A DNA stretch of 64,000 bases from positions 1 through 64,000 of the forward strand of contig CANBOV010000002.1 of the NCBI GenBank assembly GCA_947371275.1. Direction: 5' to 3'. This document shows, one piece after another, positions 10,845 to 21,657 of the stretch; within the stretch, counting starts at the first letter, position 1, and every line of letters begins with the position of its first letter. The translations under genes and the position numbers were made by a program. Origin of the DNA: Flavobacteriaceae bacterium (GTDB lineage Bacteria; Bacteroidota; Bacteroidia; Flavobacteriales; Flavobacteriaceae). The notes below the pieces were generated by a model. The model saw nothing but the letters and a program-made list of their open reading frames with translations, did not search any database and was not told the DNA's origin.

Positions 10845-12917
10845 TTATTCTTTTAACAGTTTTTGCAATTGCAATTTCTCATTCTCATTAAGTGACGACA
10901 TTAAAGTTTCAAAAATTGTTTTATACCCTTCTAAGGCCAATAATTCTCTAATTTTTTCTCTTGCGAATTTACTGAATTGCCATTTATAGTGGGTAGTGGC
11001 ATTGACTAAATTTTTTAAGACGTTGCTATCTTTATCACTTATTGTGAGTGCATTCATAATGGCATTTTGACGTACGGAACTTTCATACTTGGCAGAGGTA
11101 TAGTCCACTAATTCATCGTAGTACTTTGTTTTTTCGTCAGTTTGACCTTCAATCGAAAATATAGAAAAAGTTAAAAACAAAATGCGCAAGCTTTTGTCAT
11201 TTCCTCCAATCCAATTTTGCGCTTTACTCAAATATAGGTTTCGGCTATCGGGAAAATTTTTCCACAGATTCATAAACGCGATTTCTTTGGTATCATAGGA
11301 GTCATCCTCTAATAATGATTCGTATCTAGATTTGAACTCAGCGGGTATTTCTTCTGTAAATTCAGCTACTGATTGACGTACTTTAAGGTCGTTTGTTTCT
11401 AAAGCCAAAGCGAGTAATTCTCTTTTATCTTCATAAGGAATGAATTTCATTTGATACAGAATTTCAGTTTTAATGGGATAAAACACCTTTGATTTCAGCA
11501 ATTTACTGTAGGTTTCTTTATTTTCAGCGAATGTTTTTTTGCGAAGTTGTTGGGTTTCAAATAGCGTTTGCATGAAGGCATTTTTCTTCAGCAATGTATT
11601 GACTTCCTCTAGCGGAAAATGGTAGTCTTGTAACCAAATTTTCATAAATGCATCTGTATCAAACTTAGGCGCTACCTTTTTGATTTCTGCTAGAAAATCA
11701 TTGGTATCGACATTTTGGAATTGGTATTTATTGAGGTACTTTTTTACTGCTTTTTGAAATGCCTTTGGTCCGATTGACTCTCTAATGGTATGTAAAGCCC
11801 AAGCCCCTTTTTGGTAAAAGGATAAGGAACTTGCTTTTTCGTTCATCACTGCTATAGTATCGTTTTTGGCTGCATTTCGCAACTGAAGGGAGGAGCGGTA
11901 GAGTTGGTGGTAAAAATAATCCTCCCCAAATATTTGGCGTTCGGCCAAAAGTGCATAGTAGGTTGCAAAACCTTCTTGAAGCCAATGATGTTTACCTGAT
12001 TTGGCTGTAATTAAATCCCCAAACCACTGATGAGCCAATTCGTGGGCGTTTACATTTACATAATTTCGATCGTTAAAATCGGTATTGTCAATTACGAAAT
12101 CTTGAGCAAAAATAGTTGCGGTGGTATTTTCCATACCGGCATATAAAAAGTCTTCGACTGGAATTTGCTTGTAAATTTTCCAAGGATAGGTTACTCCAAT
12201 TTCGTTTTCTAAATAATCAAATACCTCTTTGGAATAGCGATATGTAGGTTCAAACTTAGAGGTGTCTTTTGGTTGGATAAACATTTGCAAAGGAACATCT
12301 GACTTAGAGCCTACCGTTTTATTGCGGAAGTCTCCTATGGCAACAGCAACCAAGTAGGAACTCATGGGATTCTCCATTTCGTAAGTCCAAATTTTAAAGT
12401 TGGTTTTTTCAGGAACCACTTTTTTCAGTACACCGTTTGCTATTACCACAAAATCTTTGTCGTAGCACACTTGTAAATTAAAAATGACTTTTTCGTTTGG
12501 ATCATCAAAACTAGGCAACCAGTGGCTGGTGTATTTTCCTTGTCCTTGTGTCCATATTTGGCGTTTATCTCCTTCTCCGTTGAAATACATTGTTTGCTTG
12601 GGAAAAGCAGTATAACTAAAACTTACCCAATTCTTTCCATTTTTAAATCCTTCGAAAAGTAAAAGCTCCTTATGATTATTTATATACCTAACCGGCTTGT
12701 TGTTGACTAAAACATGATCAAAATCCATGTTTTTAGCATCAATACGAATGGTATCAATGTTTTTGAGTACTTTGAAATGATATACCACTGCCCCCACTAC
12801 TTTCTTCATTGTAGCATCGGGAACCACCATAGCTTGAGCGGTTAAAAAATCCACTTTAGTTGTTTGCTGAGCAAAAGTGACAACGCTGAAAAGCAGTAAT
12901 AAAAGTGTGCGCATCAT
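10845..12917 (-). CDS. M1 family metallopeptidase (aminopeptidase N-like), secreted
   Basis: GMEN, HELAHQWFGDLIT (HExxH) and a downstream Glu (WLQEGFATYYA); N-terminal signal peptide. Confidence 0.94.
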   Translation of the reverse strand: MMRTLLLLLFSVVTFAQQTTKVDFLTAQAMVVPDATMKKVVGAVVYHFKVLKNIDTIRIDAKNMDFDHVLVNNKPVRYINNHKELLLFEGFKNGKNWVSFSYTAFPKQTMYFNGEGDKRQIWTQGQGKYTSHWLPSFDDPNEKVIFNLQVCYDKDFVVIANGVLKKVVPEKTNFKIWTYEMENPMSSYLVAVAIGDFRNKTVGSKSDVPLQMFIQPKDTSKFEPTYRYSKEVFDYLENEIGVTYPWKIYKQIPVEDFLYAGMENTTATIFAQDFVIDNTDFNDRNYVNVNAHELAHQWFGDLITAKSGKHHWLQEGFATYYALLAERQIFGEDYFYHQLYRSSLQLRNAAKNDTIAVMNEKASSLSFYQKGAWALHTIRESIGPKAFQKAVKKYLNKYQFQNVDTNDFLAEIKKVAPKFDTDAFMKIWLQDYHFPLEEVNTLLKKNAFMQTLFETQQLRKKTFAENKETYSKLLKSKVFYPIKTEILYQMKFIPYEDKRELLALALETNDLKVRQSVAEFTEEIPAEFKSRYESLLEDDSYDTKEIAFMNLWKNFPDSRNLYLSKAQNWIGGNDKSLRILFLTFSIFSIEGQTDEKTKYYDELVDYTSAKYESSVRQNAIMNALTISDKDSNVLKNLVNATTHYKWQFSKFAREKIRELLALEGYKTIFETLMSSLNENEKLQLQKLLKE

Positions 12918-13015
12918 ACTGAAATATAGAATACGAATATAAGCATTTTCAGCTTGTTCGCTTTTTTAATTTACAAATTAAAAAACTATATTCGCTATGA
13001 TTATTCAAACCATCA

Positions 13016-15127
13016 ATGATGTCCAATTCACTGCTTCAAACCCCCATAGAATACCTTAAAGGCGTAGGTCCTCAGCGAGGGGAATTGTTGCGCAAGGAGC
13101 TTGGCATACACCGGTATGAAGACTTGCTTAATTTTTACCCTAACCGTTATATTGATCGAACGCGATATTATAGAGTTAATGAATTAAACAATAATGTAGC
13201 AGAAGTACAAATCATCGGTAGAATTATCAACATTAAAACGGTTGAATTTGGCAAAGCCAAAAAAAGGTTAGTGGCTAGTTTTGTTGATGAAACAGGGCAA
13301 ATAGAGCTTACTTGGTTTCAGGGGCATAAATGGATTCGGGACACTTTAAAATTAAACACGCTCTACGTTATTTTTGGAAAAGTAACGAATTTCAATGGGC
13401 AATATAGCATGGCACATCCTGAGATGGAATTACAGAGCGAACATGAAAATAGCTTACGATCGGCCATGCAACCGGTGTATCCCTCTACTGAAACTTTAAC
13501 CAACAGAGGAATTTCAAATAGGGTAATTAATAAGATGATGCAGCAGGTATTTTTAGAAACCCAAGCCAAATTTGCAGAAACCTTACCACTGTATTTGTTA
13601 GAAAATTTAAAATTGATTCCGAAAAACGAGGCATTATTCAACATACATTTCCCTAAAAGTCCTGATTTGTTGGCTAAAGCTCAATTTAGATTGAAATTTG
13701 AAGAATTGTTTTTTATACAATTGCAATTAATTACAAAAAATTTAGTTCAGAAGCATAAAATCAAAGGGCATCCCTTCACTATTGTTGGACGACATTTCAA
13801 TAATTTCTATCAGAAACATTTGCCATTTGAATTGACCAATGCACAGAAAAAAGTAGTAAAAGAAATTAGAAATGACATGGGCACCAATGCTCAAATGAAC
13901 CGATTGTTGCAAGGAGATGTAGGTTCAGGAAAAACTATAGTAGCCTTAATGTCTATGTTGATAGCTTTAGACAATGGATTTCAAAGTTGTTTAATGGCTC
14001 CCACCGAAATTTTGGCTAACCAACATTATCATGGCCTAACTGAGTTGGCTAAAGACCTCAACATAAACATCAAAATTCTTACAGGTTCTACTAAAACCAT
14101 AGAACGGAAGGCTATACACGAGGCCCTAGAAAACGGTTCGCTACATATCTTAATTGGCACTCATGCGCTGTTAGAGGATAAAGTACAATTTCAAAACTTA
14201 GGATTGGCAATTATTGATGAGCAGCATCGTTTTGGAGTTGAACAGCGTTCGAAGCTTTGGAAGAAAAACAATATACCGCCCCACATTTTGGTTATGACTG
14301 CAACCCCTATTCCAAGGACTTTGGCAATGAGTTTATATGGAGATTTAGACATTTCTGTTATTGATGAATTACCCCCAGGACGTAAACCCATACAAACGGT
14401 ACACCGCTATGACAGCAATCGGTTGAAAGTATGGAAATTCATTAGGGATGAAATTGCCAAAGGCCGTCAGATTTACATTGTATATCCCTTGATACAGGAA
14501 AGTGAAACAATGGATTACAAAGATTTGATTGATGGGTACGAAAGTATTTCCCGAGATTTTCCTTTACCAAACTATAGCATTTCTATAGTACACGGTAAAA
14601 TGAAGCCTGCCGATAAAGATGCTGAAATGAAACGATTTGCCGAAGGAAAAACCAATATTATGGTTGCTACTACGGTAATTGAAGTGGGTGTTAACATTCC
14701 CAATGCCAGTGTAATGATTATTGAAAGTGCTGAGCGATTTGGATTGTCTCAATTACATCAATTGCGCGGTCGTGTAGGTAGAGGTGCCGAACAAAGTTAT
14801 TGTATTTTGATGACCTCTTTTAAATTATCAGCTGATAGCAAAATCCGTTTAGAAACCATGTGTACTACCAACGATGGTTTTGAAATAGCAGAAGTTGATT
14901 TGAAGCTCCGAGGTCCGGGAGACCTTATGGGTAAACAGCAAAGTGGCGTCCTAAATCTACAAATAGCTGACTTAGTAAAAGACAAAGATATCTTGCTTTT
15001 GGCACGACAAAAAGCTTTAGAATTATTGAAACGAGATCCTTCCATGGAATTAATAGAACATCAAAGCCTGCGAGGGGCTTTTATAGAATTAACTAAGAAG
15101 AAAAATATATGGAATTATATTAGCTAA
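13016..15127 (+). CDS. recG: ATP-dependent DNA helicase RecG
   Basis: Wedge-domain start IEYLKGVGPQRGELL, Walker A LLQGDVGSGKT, DEQHRFGVEQR, QLRGRVGRG. Confidence 0.97.
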   Translation: MMSNSLLQTPIEYLKGVGPQRGELLRKELGIHRYEDLLNFYPNRYIDRTRYYRVNELNNNVAEVQIIGRIINIKTVEFGKAKKRLVASFVDETGQIELTWFQGHKWIRDTLKLNTLYVIFGKVTNFNGQYSMAHPEMELQSEHENSLRSAMQPVYPSTETLTNRGISNRVINKMMQQVFLETQAKFAETLPLYLLENLKLIPKNEALFNIHFPKSPDLLAKAQFRLKFEELFFIQLQLITKNLVQKHKIKGHPFTIVGRHFNNFYQKHLPFELTNAQKKVVKEIRNDMGTNAQMNRLLQGDVGSGKTIVALMSMLIALDNGFQSCLMAPTEILANQHYHGLTELAKDLNINIKILTGSTKTIERKAIHEALENGSLHILIGTHALLEDKVQFQNLGLAIIDEQHRFGVEQRSKLWKKNNIPPHILVMTATPIPRTLAMSLYGDLDISVIDELPPGRKPIQTVHRYDSNRLKVWKFIRDEIAKGRQIYIVYPLIQESETMDYKDLIDGYESISRDFPLPNYSISIVHGKMKPADKDAEMKRFAEGKTNIMVATTVIEVGVNIPNASVMIIESAERFGLSQLHQLRGRVGRGAEQSYCILMTSFKLSADSKIRLETMCTTNDGFEIAEVDLKLRGPGDLMGKQQSGVLNLQIADLVKDKDILLLARQKALELLKRDPSMELIEHQSLRGAFIELTKKKNIWNYIS

Positions 15128-15219
15128 AACATCCATTACAACTGTTAAATAAATTCAAAGTATAACGCCACTTTCATTGCTAAGAAGTAGTTTTGTACTA
15201 CTGACTACCACACTATTAA

Positions 15220-16287
15220 ATGCACTTTATTTACATGAAATCAAAATACATTTTTATAACACTTTTAATCGTCACTTTAGGATGTTTGATTGGTTACCGA
15301 ATAACCAAAAACAAGGAAGAAAATAGCAAAGAAAAAGAGGGTAAAAAACCTCCGATTACAGTCACTGGTCTTGTGGTAAAACCGCAAGATTTCTCAAATA
15401 CTCTTTCGCTTTCTGGTTCGATTGAAGCCAATGAACAAATTGAGATCCGAAGTGAGGTATCTGGCATAGTTGAAACTATCTTATTTAGTGAAGGAAGTCA
15501 AGTTAGCAAAGGACAAGTGTTACTTAAAGTTAACGACATTGAACTAAGAGCACAATTGGCTCAAGCAAAAACAAAAGAAAGTCTGGCTTCTGAAAATGAA
15601 AGGAGAGCTAAACTTTTATTACAAAAGGAAGCCATAAGTCAGGAAGAATATGACATTGCTAGCGCCGATTATCGAACTACAAAATCCCAAACACAATTAA
15701 TACAAGCTCAAATTGGCAAAACATCGATAAGAGCCCCTTTTTCTGGAAAAATTGGGTTGCGTACTATTTCACCGGGCACCTATGTAACCCCAACTACAAT
15801 GATTGCTAATTTGGTAAATACTAATCCTCTGAAGGTGACATTCTCACTACCCGAAAAATATGCATCTCAAATTGGCAATGGAGCAAAAATCACCTTTACA
15901 GTACCTAATTTAACGGATAAATTTACAGCAAAAATTTATGCTTTAGAACCGGGAATTGAATTAGCTACTAGAACTTTAAAAATTAGAGCTGTAACAGACA
16001 ATGTAACTGGTAAATTATTACCAGGAACTTTCGCTACAATTGAACTACCCTTAAAAAATAATAAAGATGCAATCATTATTCCTACAGAGGCAATAGTGCC
16101 TATTCAAGATGGGAAGAAAGTATTTATTGCAAATAACGGACAGGCAAAAGAAGTAAAAGTAGCAACCTTGGCTAGGACTGACAAAGATGTTGTCATTATT
16201 TCTGGATTAAAAATAGGTGATACGGTATTGACTTCTGGAGTAATGTCTTTAAAGGATGAAGCAGCAATCAAAGTAAAAATCAAGTAA
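15220..16287 (+). CDS. RND efflux periplasmic adaptor (MFP) subunit; start probably at the internal ATG MKSKYIF
   Basis: GSIEANEQIEIRSEVSGIVETI, IRAPFSGKIGLRTISPG; first gene of an adaptor-permease-OMF operon. Confidence 0.94.
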   Translation: MHFIYMKSKYIFITLLIVTLGCLIGYRITKNKEENSKEKEGKKPPITVTGLVVKPQDFSNTLSLSGSIEANEQIEIRSEVSGIVETILFSEGSQVSKGQVLLKVNDIELRAQLAQAKTKESLASENERRAKLLLQKEAISQEEYDIASADYRTTKSQTQLIQAQIGKTSIRAPFSGKIGLRTISPGTYVTPTTMIANLVNTNPLKVTFSLPEKYASQIGNGAKITFTVPNLTDKFTAKIYALEPGIELATRTLKIRAVTDNVTGKLLPGTFATIELPLKNNKDAIIIPTEAIVPIQDGKKVFIANNGQAKEVKVATLARTDKDVVIISGLKIGDTVLTSGVMSLKDEAAIKVKIK

Positions 16288-16305
16288 ACTTTAGAAACTA
16301 AACTT

Positions 16306-19300
16306 ATGAGTTTATCTACCTTAAGTATAAAACGACCGGTTTTTACAATTGTCATTAACTTGACCATTATCCTTTTTGGGATTATTGGTTACAGTTATTT
16401 GGGTGTTCGAGAATTTCCTTCAATTGATCCTGCACAAATATCGGTTCGAACTAATTACACGGGAGCTAATGCAGATATTATTGAATCACAAATCACGGAG
16501 CCTCTAGAAAAAGCCATTAACTCTATTGACGGCATACGAAACATCACGTCTTCTAGTAATCAAGGCTCTAGTATTATTACCATCGAATTTAAATTAGAAA
16601 AAAATTTGGAGGAAGCCGCTAATGATGTTCGAGATAAAGTTTCCCAAGCAATAAAAAGCTTGCCTCAAGACATCGATGCACCACCAGTAGTTGCAAAGGC
16701 TGATGCCGATTCAGATCCTATAATTTCTATGACTGTTCAAAGTAATACTAAGAATGTTTTGGAATTGAGTGATTATGCTGAAAATGTTATTGCGGAACGA
16801 TTACAAACTATACCGGGAGTAAGCAGTGTTCAAATATGGGGTCAAAAACGATATTCCATGCGCTTATGGATAGATCCCGTTAAATTATCCTCTTATGGTG
16901 TAACCGTTTCAGATGTACGAACCGCTTTAGAAAAGCAAAATGTAGAATTGCCTTCAGGAAAATTGACAGGAGCCAACACAGAGCTTACAGTCAAAACTAT
17001 GGGTAATTTAGCTAAGCCCGAAGAATTTAATAACATTGTCATTTCGGCTGATGGAAATAAAATTGTTCGTCTTAGTGACATAGGCTATGCTGAATTAGGG
17101 GCCGAAAATTTAGAAACGCAATTAAAAACAAATAATCAGCCAATGGTTGGTTTGGCTGTTATCCCTCAACCGGGTACTAATTATTTGGAAATTGCAAAGC
17201 AATTTTACAAACAATATGACATTTTCAAAAAAGAGTTACCTAAAGATATTCAGATTAATGTGGCTTTAGACACTACATTGTTCATTAAAAAATCGGTTAT
17301 AGAAGTTGCTGAAACTTTGTTGATTTCTATACTTTTAGTGATTCTAATCATCTTTTTATTCTTTAGAGATTGGGCTATTGCCTTTCGTCCGCTAATCGAT
17401 ATCCCTGTTTCATTAATTGCTACATTTTTTATTATGTACTTATGTGGTTTCTCGGTTAACGTTTTAACCCTTTTGGCTATTGTTCTGGCTACAGGACTGG
17501 TAGTCGATGATGGAATCGTTGTTACAGAAAACATTTTTAAAAAAGTTGAACAAGGTATGTCTCCAATTGAAGCTGCTATCAAAGGTTCGAATGAAATTTT
17601 CTTTGCGGTAATTTCAATCTCCATTACTTTGGCTGCTGTGTTTTTACCGATAATCTTTTTAGAAGGATTTGTGGGTAGGTTGTTTAGAGAATTTGGGGTC
17701 GTCATTGGCGCAGCGGTATTAATTTCGGCATTTGTATCTTTAACATTGACTCCTATGTTAAACGCGTACTTGATGAAAGGTGGAGAGCAGAAAAAAACCA
17801 AATTCTATACCTTTACTGAGCCTTATTTTGAAGGACTAAACAAAGGATACGCTAGTGCATTAGAGCGATTTATGCAAAAAAAGTGGTTAAGCTTTCCCAT
17901 TGTAATTATATGTTTTGGCTTGATACTTTTATTTTTTAAAATCATTCCCAAAGAGACGGCACCCTATGATGATCGAAGTTTGGTTATTGTTGGTGTTTCG
18001 ACACCGGAAGGAGCTACTTATGACTATACAGACCGTTTTATGACAGATTTATCAAAGTTGATAGACGATTCAATTCCGGAGAAAAAAATTGCCTTGGTTA
18101 TTACTGCTCCTGGATTTGCATCATCTTCTGTCAATAGTGGAAGGGTTAGATTGGCACTTAAAGACCCTGAAGATAGACAAAAGTCCCAGAAAGAAATTGC
18201 GGATAATTTAACTAAATGGACTAAGAAATATTCACAGGCCAAAGTTACCGTTTCAGAGCAACCTACTATCGCTGTAAATAAAAAAGGCGGGCTTCCGATA
18301 CAGTATATTATTCAAGCACCTAATTTTGAAAAACTTCGGGAGAAAATTCCGCAATTTATAGACTTGGCGAATCAGAATGATACCTTTTCAAATGTCGACG
18401 TGAATTTGAAATTCAACAAACCAGAAATTAATGTGACCATAGACCGGGAAAAAGCCGAGAGCTTGGGCATTTCTGTTTTGGATGTTGCCCAAACATTACA
18501 ATTGTCTTTAAGTGGACAACGATTTGGCTACTTTATGCGTAATGGCAAACAATACCAAGTTATAGGACAGTTTGATAAGAAGGACCGCGATGAACCTCTA
18601 GATTTAACTTCTATGTTTGTTAAAAACAATAAAGGAATATTAATCCAATTGGACAATGTAGTCAAAGTCGACGAACAAAGTAATCCACCACAATTGTATC
18701 ACAACAATCGTTATATGTCGGCCACCGTTTCGGCTGGATTAGCACCTGGTAAAAGTATCAGTGACGGAATTGAAGCAATGGATGAGATTAAATCTAAAGT
18801 ACTTGATAGTAGTTTTACTACTGATTTAGGTGGGGAATCAAGGGATTTTGTTGAAAGCAGTTCGAATACGATGTTTGCCTTTGGTTTAGCTTTGCTGTTA
18901 ATCTATTTGATATTGGCGGCCCAGTTTGAAAGTTTCATAGATCCTTTTATCATTATACTCACAGTTCCTATGGCTGTTGCTGGGGCTTTATTTTCTTTAT
19001 GGCTATTTGGCCAAACATGGAATATCTTTAGTCAAATAGGAACTGTGATGTTAATAGGATTAGTGACCAAAAACGGTATCTTAATTGTGGAATTTGCGAA
19101 CCAACTGCGAGAAAAAGGAATGTCTAAATATGATGCCATTATCCACGCATCAGAAGCAAGATTACGCCCCATCCTAATGACTAGTTTAGCTATAGCGTTG
19201 GGGGCTTTACCCATTGCCTTGTCGCTTGGAGCAGCTTCTACCAGCAGGATTGGAATGGGTGTAGTAATTGTAGGCGGAACTATTTTCTCTTTATTATTGA

Positions 19301-19392
19301 CCTTATTTGTTATTCCGTCTTTTTATATGATGTGGTCAAGGATCAAAAAACACCGTCCTGAATTTGATAACGTGGAAGCTTTGGAAAAATAA
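16306..19392 (+). CDS. RND family efflux permease (HAE1-like)
   Basis: RPVFTIVINLTIILFGIIGYSYLGVREFPSIDP, DGIVVTENI, MLIGLVTKNGILIVEFANQLRE. Confidence 0.96.
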   Translation: MSLSTLSIKRPVFTIVINLTIILFGIIGYSYLGVREFPSIDPAQISVRTNYTGANADIIESQITEPLEKAINSIDGIRNITSSSNQGSSIITIEFKLEKNLEEAANDVRDKVSQAIKSLPQDIDAPPVVAKADADSDPIISMTVQSNTKNVLELSDYAENVIAERLQTIPGVSSVQIWGQKRYSMRLWIDPVKLSSYGVTVSDVRTALEKQNVELPSGKLTGANTELTVKTMGNLAKPEEFNNIVISADGNKIVRLSDIGYAELGAENLETQLKTNNQPMVGLAVIPQPGTNYLEIAKQFYKQYDIFKKELPKDIQINVALDTTLFIKKSVIEVAETLLISILLVILIIFLFFRDWAIAFRPLIDIPVSLIATFFIMYLCGFSVNVLTLLAIVLATGLVVDDGIVVTENIFKKVEQGMSPIEAAIKGSNEIFFAVISISITLAAVFLPIIFLEGFVGRLFREFGVVIGAAVLISAFVSLTLTPMLNAYLMKGGEQKKTKFYTFTEPYFEGLNKGYASALERFMQKKWLSFPIVIICFGLILLFFKIIPKETAPYDDRSLVIVGVSTPEGATYDYTDRFMTDLSKLIDDSIPEKKIALVITAPGFASSSVNSGRVRLALKDPEDRQKSQKEIADNLTKWTKKYSQAKVTVSEQPTIAVNKKGGLPIQYIIQAPNFEKLREKIPQFIDLANQNDTFSNVDVNLKFNKPEINVTIDREKAESLGISVLDVAQTLQLSLSGQRFGYFMRNGKQYQVIGQFDKKDRDEPLDLTSMFVKNNKGILIQLDNVVKVDEQSNPPQLYHNNRYMSATVSAGLAPGKSISDGIEAMDEIKSKVLDSSFTTDLGGESRDFVESSSNTMFAFGLALLLIYLILAAQFESFIDPFIIILTVPMAVAGALFSLWLFGQTWNIFSQIGTVMLIGLVTKNGILIVEFANQLREKGMSKYDAIIHASEARLRPILMTSLAIALGALPIALSLGAASTSRIGMGVVIVGGTIFSLLLTLFVIPSFYMMWSRIKKHRPEFDNVEALEK

Positions 19393-20706
19393 TTGATTAT
19401 GAAATTGAAACCCTTATATACAATCTTATTTCTCAGTTGCTTTATGCCTAGGTTACAAGCACAAGAACTATTGAAATTGGAAGATGCCGTAAAAATAGCC
19501 TTGGAAAACAATTTTGCAATTCGCATCGCGTCCAATACTTTAAAAATGTATGAAGCTAATGCAACTATAGGAAATGCAGGTATGTTGCCTAAAGTAACGG
19601 CGAACATACTAGACAATAACAGCATTCAAAATAGCTCTCAAACAAGACAAGACGGCACAAAAACGGAATTGAATAATGCCAAAAACAAAAGTTTAACCTA
19701 TGGCGTTGGCATAGATTGGACCGTGTTTGATGGTTTTAAAATGTTTGCTAAAAAAGGTCAGCTAGCCGAATTACAAAAGCTTGGCGACTCTAATCTCAAA
19801 CTTACTATTATTACTAAAATTAGCGATGTAAATACTACATATTTTGATTTGGTCCAGCAACAACAGCAGCTAGCTGCAATTGATAGTTCTCTAGTTATTT
19901 CCAACCAAAGATTAACCATTGCACAAAACCGATTTAGCATAGGCAAAGCGTCCAAATTAGAAGTTTTGAATGCCCAAGTCGATTTAAATACCGATCAAAC
20001 GGTACAATTAAAACAAAGGGAAATGCTGGCTAATACTAAAATAATACTGAATCAACTTTTAGCAAGAGATGTGAAAACAGCATTTTTTGTGGTGGAAGAA
20101 ATTGTTGTAGATAAAAATTTGTTGTTACCGGCCTTAACGGATTTAGCCCTCAAACAAAACCCGCAACTCGAAGCTCAAATAATTAATAAAAGAGTGGCAG
20201 AATTGCAGTTGAAGCAAGTAATAGGTAATCGTTATCCCTTACTCAAAGTTACTACTGGCTATAATTTTGCTGAGAGCCAATCCAGTTTAGGATTTACTTC
20301 ATCATCCTATGCAAGAGGATTAAATTATGGTTTTAGTGCTAGTCTGAATCTATTTGATGGGTTTGCTCAAAAACGTACAGAAAAAATTGCCAAATTGGAA
20401 ATTGAGAATTCTAAAATTGCAATAGACCAAGAATCAAATGCTTTGAAGGGTCAATTGGAAAGTGGCTATCAAACCTACATTACAAATATAGATTTGATGG
20501 ATTTGGAAGACAAAAATGAAGCCATTGCAAAACAGAATCTTGAAATTACACTTGAAAAATTTAGAATTGGTACTATAACTCCTATTGAGTTCAGAACAGC
20601 ACAATTGAATTTCATTAACGCTAAAGTTAGAAATACCATCGCTCAATTTCAGGCAAAACAATCTGAAATCAATTTAAAAGAATTGGCTGGAAATTTAAGT
20701 TTTTAA
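19393..20706 (+). CDS. TolC family outer-membrane efflux protein
   Basis: Signal peptide, two OEP-type repeats; starts next to the permease stop. Confidence 0.93.
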   Translation: MIMKLKPLYTILFLSCFMPRLQAQELLKLEDAVKIALENNFAIRIASNTLKMYEANATIGNAGMLPKVTANILDNNSIQNSSQTRQDGTKTELNNAKNKSLTYGVGIDWTVFDGFKMFAKKGQLAELQKLGDSNLKLTIITKISDVNTTYFDLVQQQQQLAAIDSSLVISNQRLTIAQNRFSIGKASKLEVLNAQVDLNTDQTVQLKQREMLANTKIILNQLLARDVKTAFFVVEEIVVDKNLLLPALTDLALKQNPQLEAQIINKRVAELQLKQVIGNRYPLLKVTTGYNFAESQSSLGFTSSSYARGLNYGFSASLNLFDGFAQKRTEKIAKLEIENSKIAIDQESNALKGQLESGYQTYITNIDLMDLEDKNEAIAKQNLEITLEKFRIGTITPIEFRTAQLNFINAKVRNTIAQFQAKQSEINLKELAGNLSF

Positions 20707-20736
20707 AATAGTTTCGAATTAACAACCTGCTATATA

Positions 20737-21600
20737 ATGATTCAATACAACCCTAAAGACTGGATTACTTTTATCTTTCGATTTCATAAGTCGGATACTT
20801 TTAGACAATTACTACCGATGATGGTTTTTATTGGAGCCTATGCTGGAATTATATGTTATTTTGAAATAGATTATTTTAAGTTAGCCGAAGAAAGTCATGT
20901 AAAAAACATATCCATAATGCATGGTATGTTAGGTTTTGTTATCTCATTGTTATTAGCCTATCGCACTAATACTGCCTACGATCGCTGGTGGGAAGGAAGA
21001 AAATTATGGGGAGCCTTAGTAAATAACAGTCGGAATTTAGCCTTGAAACTTTCGGCTATGTTAACTGACGAAAATGATAAAAAGTATTTGCGTTTTTTGA
21101 TTCCCACTTATGCATCTGTATTAGCAAAGCACCTAAGTGACGAGGAAGTGGGACAAATCTTGTTTGACGATGTTACTTTACAAATCGATCATCAAAAGCA
21201 CAAACCTAATCAGGTGGCCAAAGCCCTATTCCAAAAAATTCATGACCTCCATAAAGAAGGAAAAATATCAGGAGAACAATTAATCATACTTAATGGAGAA
21301 TTGTTATCATTTACCGAAGTGTGTGGAGCCTGTGAGCGTATTAAAAACACCCCTATTCCCTATTCATATAGCGCATTTATCAAAAAGTTCGTCTTCTTTT
21401 ATGTGATGACATTGCCGTTTGGATATGCTTTTAACTTAGGGTATTATGTGATTCCAGTCGTAGTATTTATCTTTTATGTGTTGGCCAGTTTAGAATTAAT
21501 TGCTGAAGAAATAGAAGATCCCTTTGGCAGTGATGCAAATGATTTACCCACCAGTAAGATTGCTTCTAACATCAAGAAACATATTGAAGAAATTTTATGA
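20737..21600 (+). CDS. Bestrophin-family ion channel protein
   Basis: HKSDTFRQLLP, LAYRTNTAYDRWWEGRKLWGALVNNSRNLA, IAEEIEDPFGSDANDLP. Confidence 0.93.
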   Translation: MIQYNPKDWITFIFRFHKSDTFRQLLPMMVFIGAYAGIICYFEIDYFKLAEESHVKNISIMHGMLGFVISLLLAYRTNTAYDRWWEGRKLWGALVNNSRNLALKLSAMLTDENDKKYLRFLIPTYASVLAKHLSDEEVGQILFDDVTLQIDHQKHKPNQVAKALFQKIHDLHKEGKISGEQLIILNGELLSFTEVCGACERIKNTPIPYSYSAFIKKFVFFYVMTLPFGYAFNLGYYVIPVVVFIFYVLASLELIAEEIEDPFGSDANDLPTSKIASNIKKHIEEIL

Positions 21601-21657
21601 TTTCATTTTTGGGTTATGCCATTTAAAATACTACTTTAGTAATGATTATTACATACT

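Noticed and set aside
17250-17801. 183-aa minus-strand ORF inside the RND permease gene
   Set aside because: Fully antisense to a well-supported coding gene; composition is that of a reverse-complement shadow frame.
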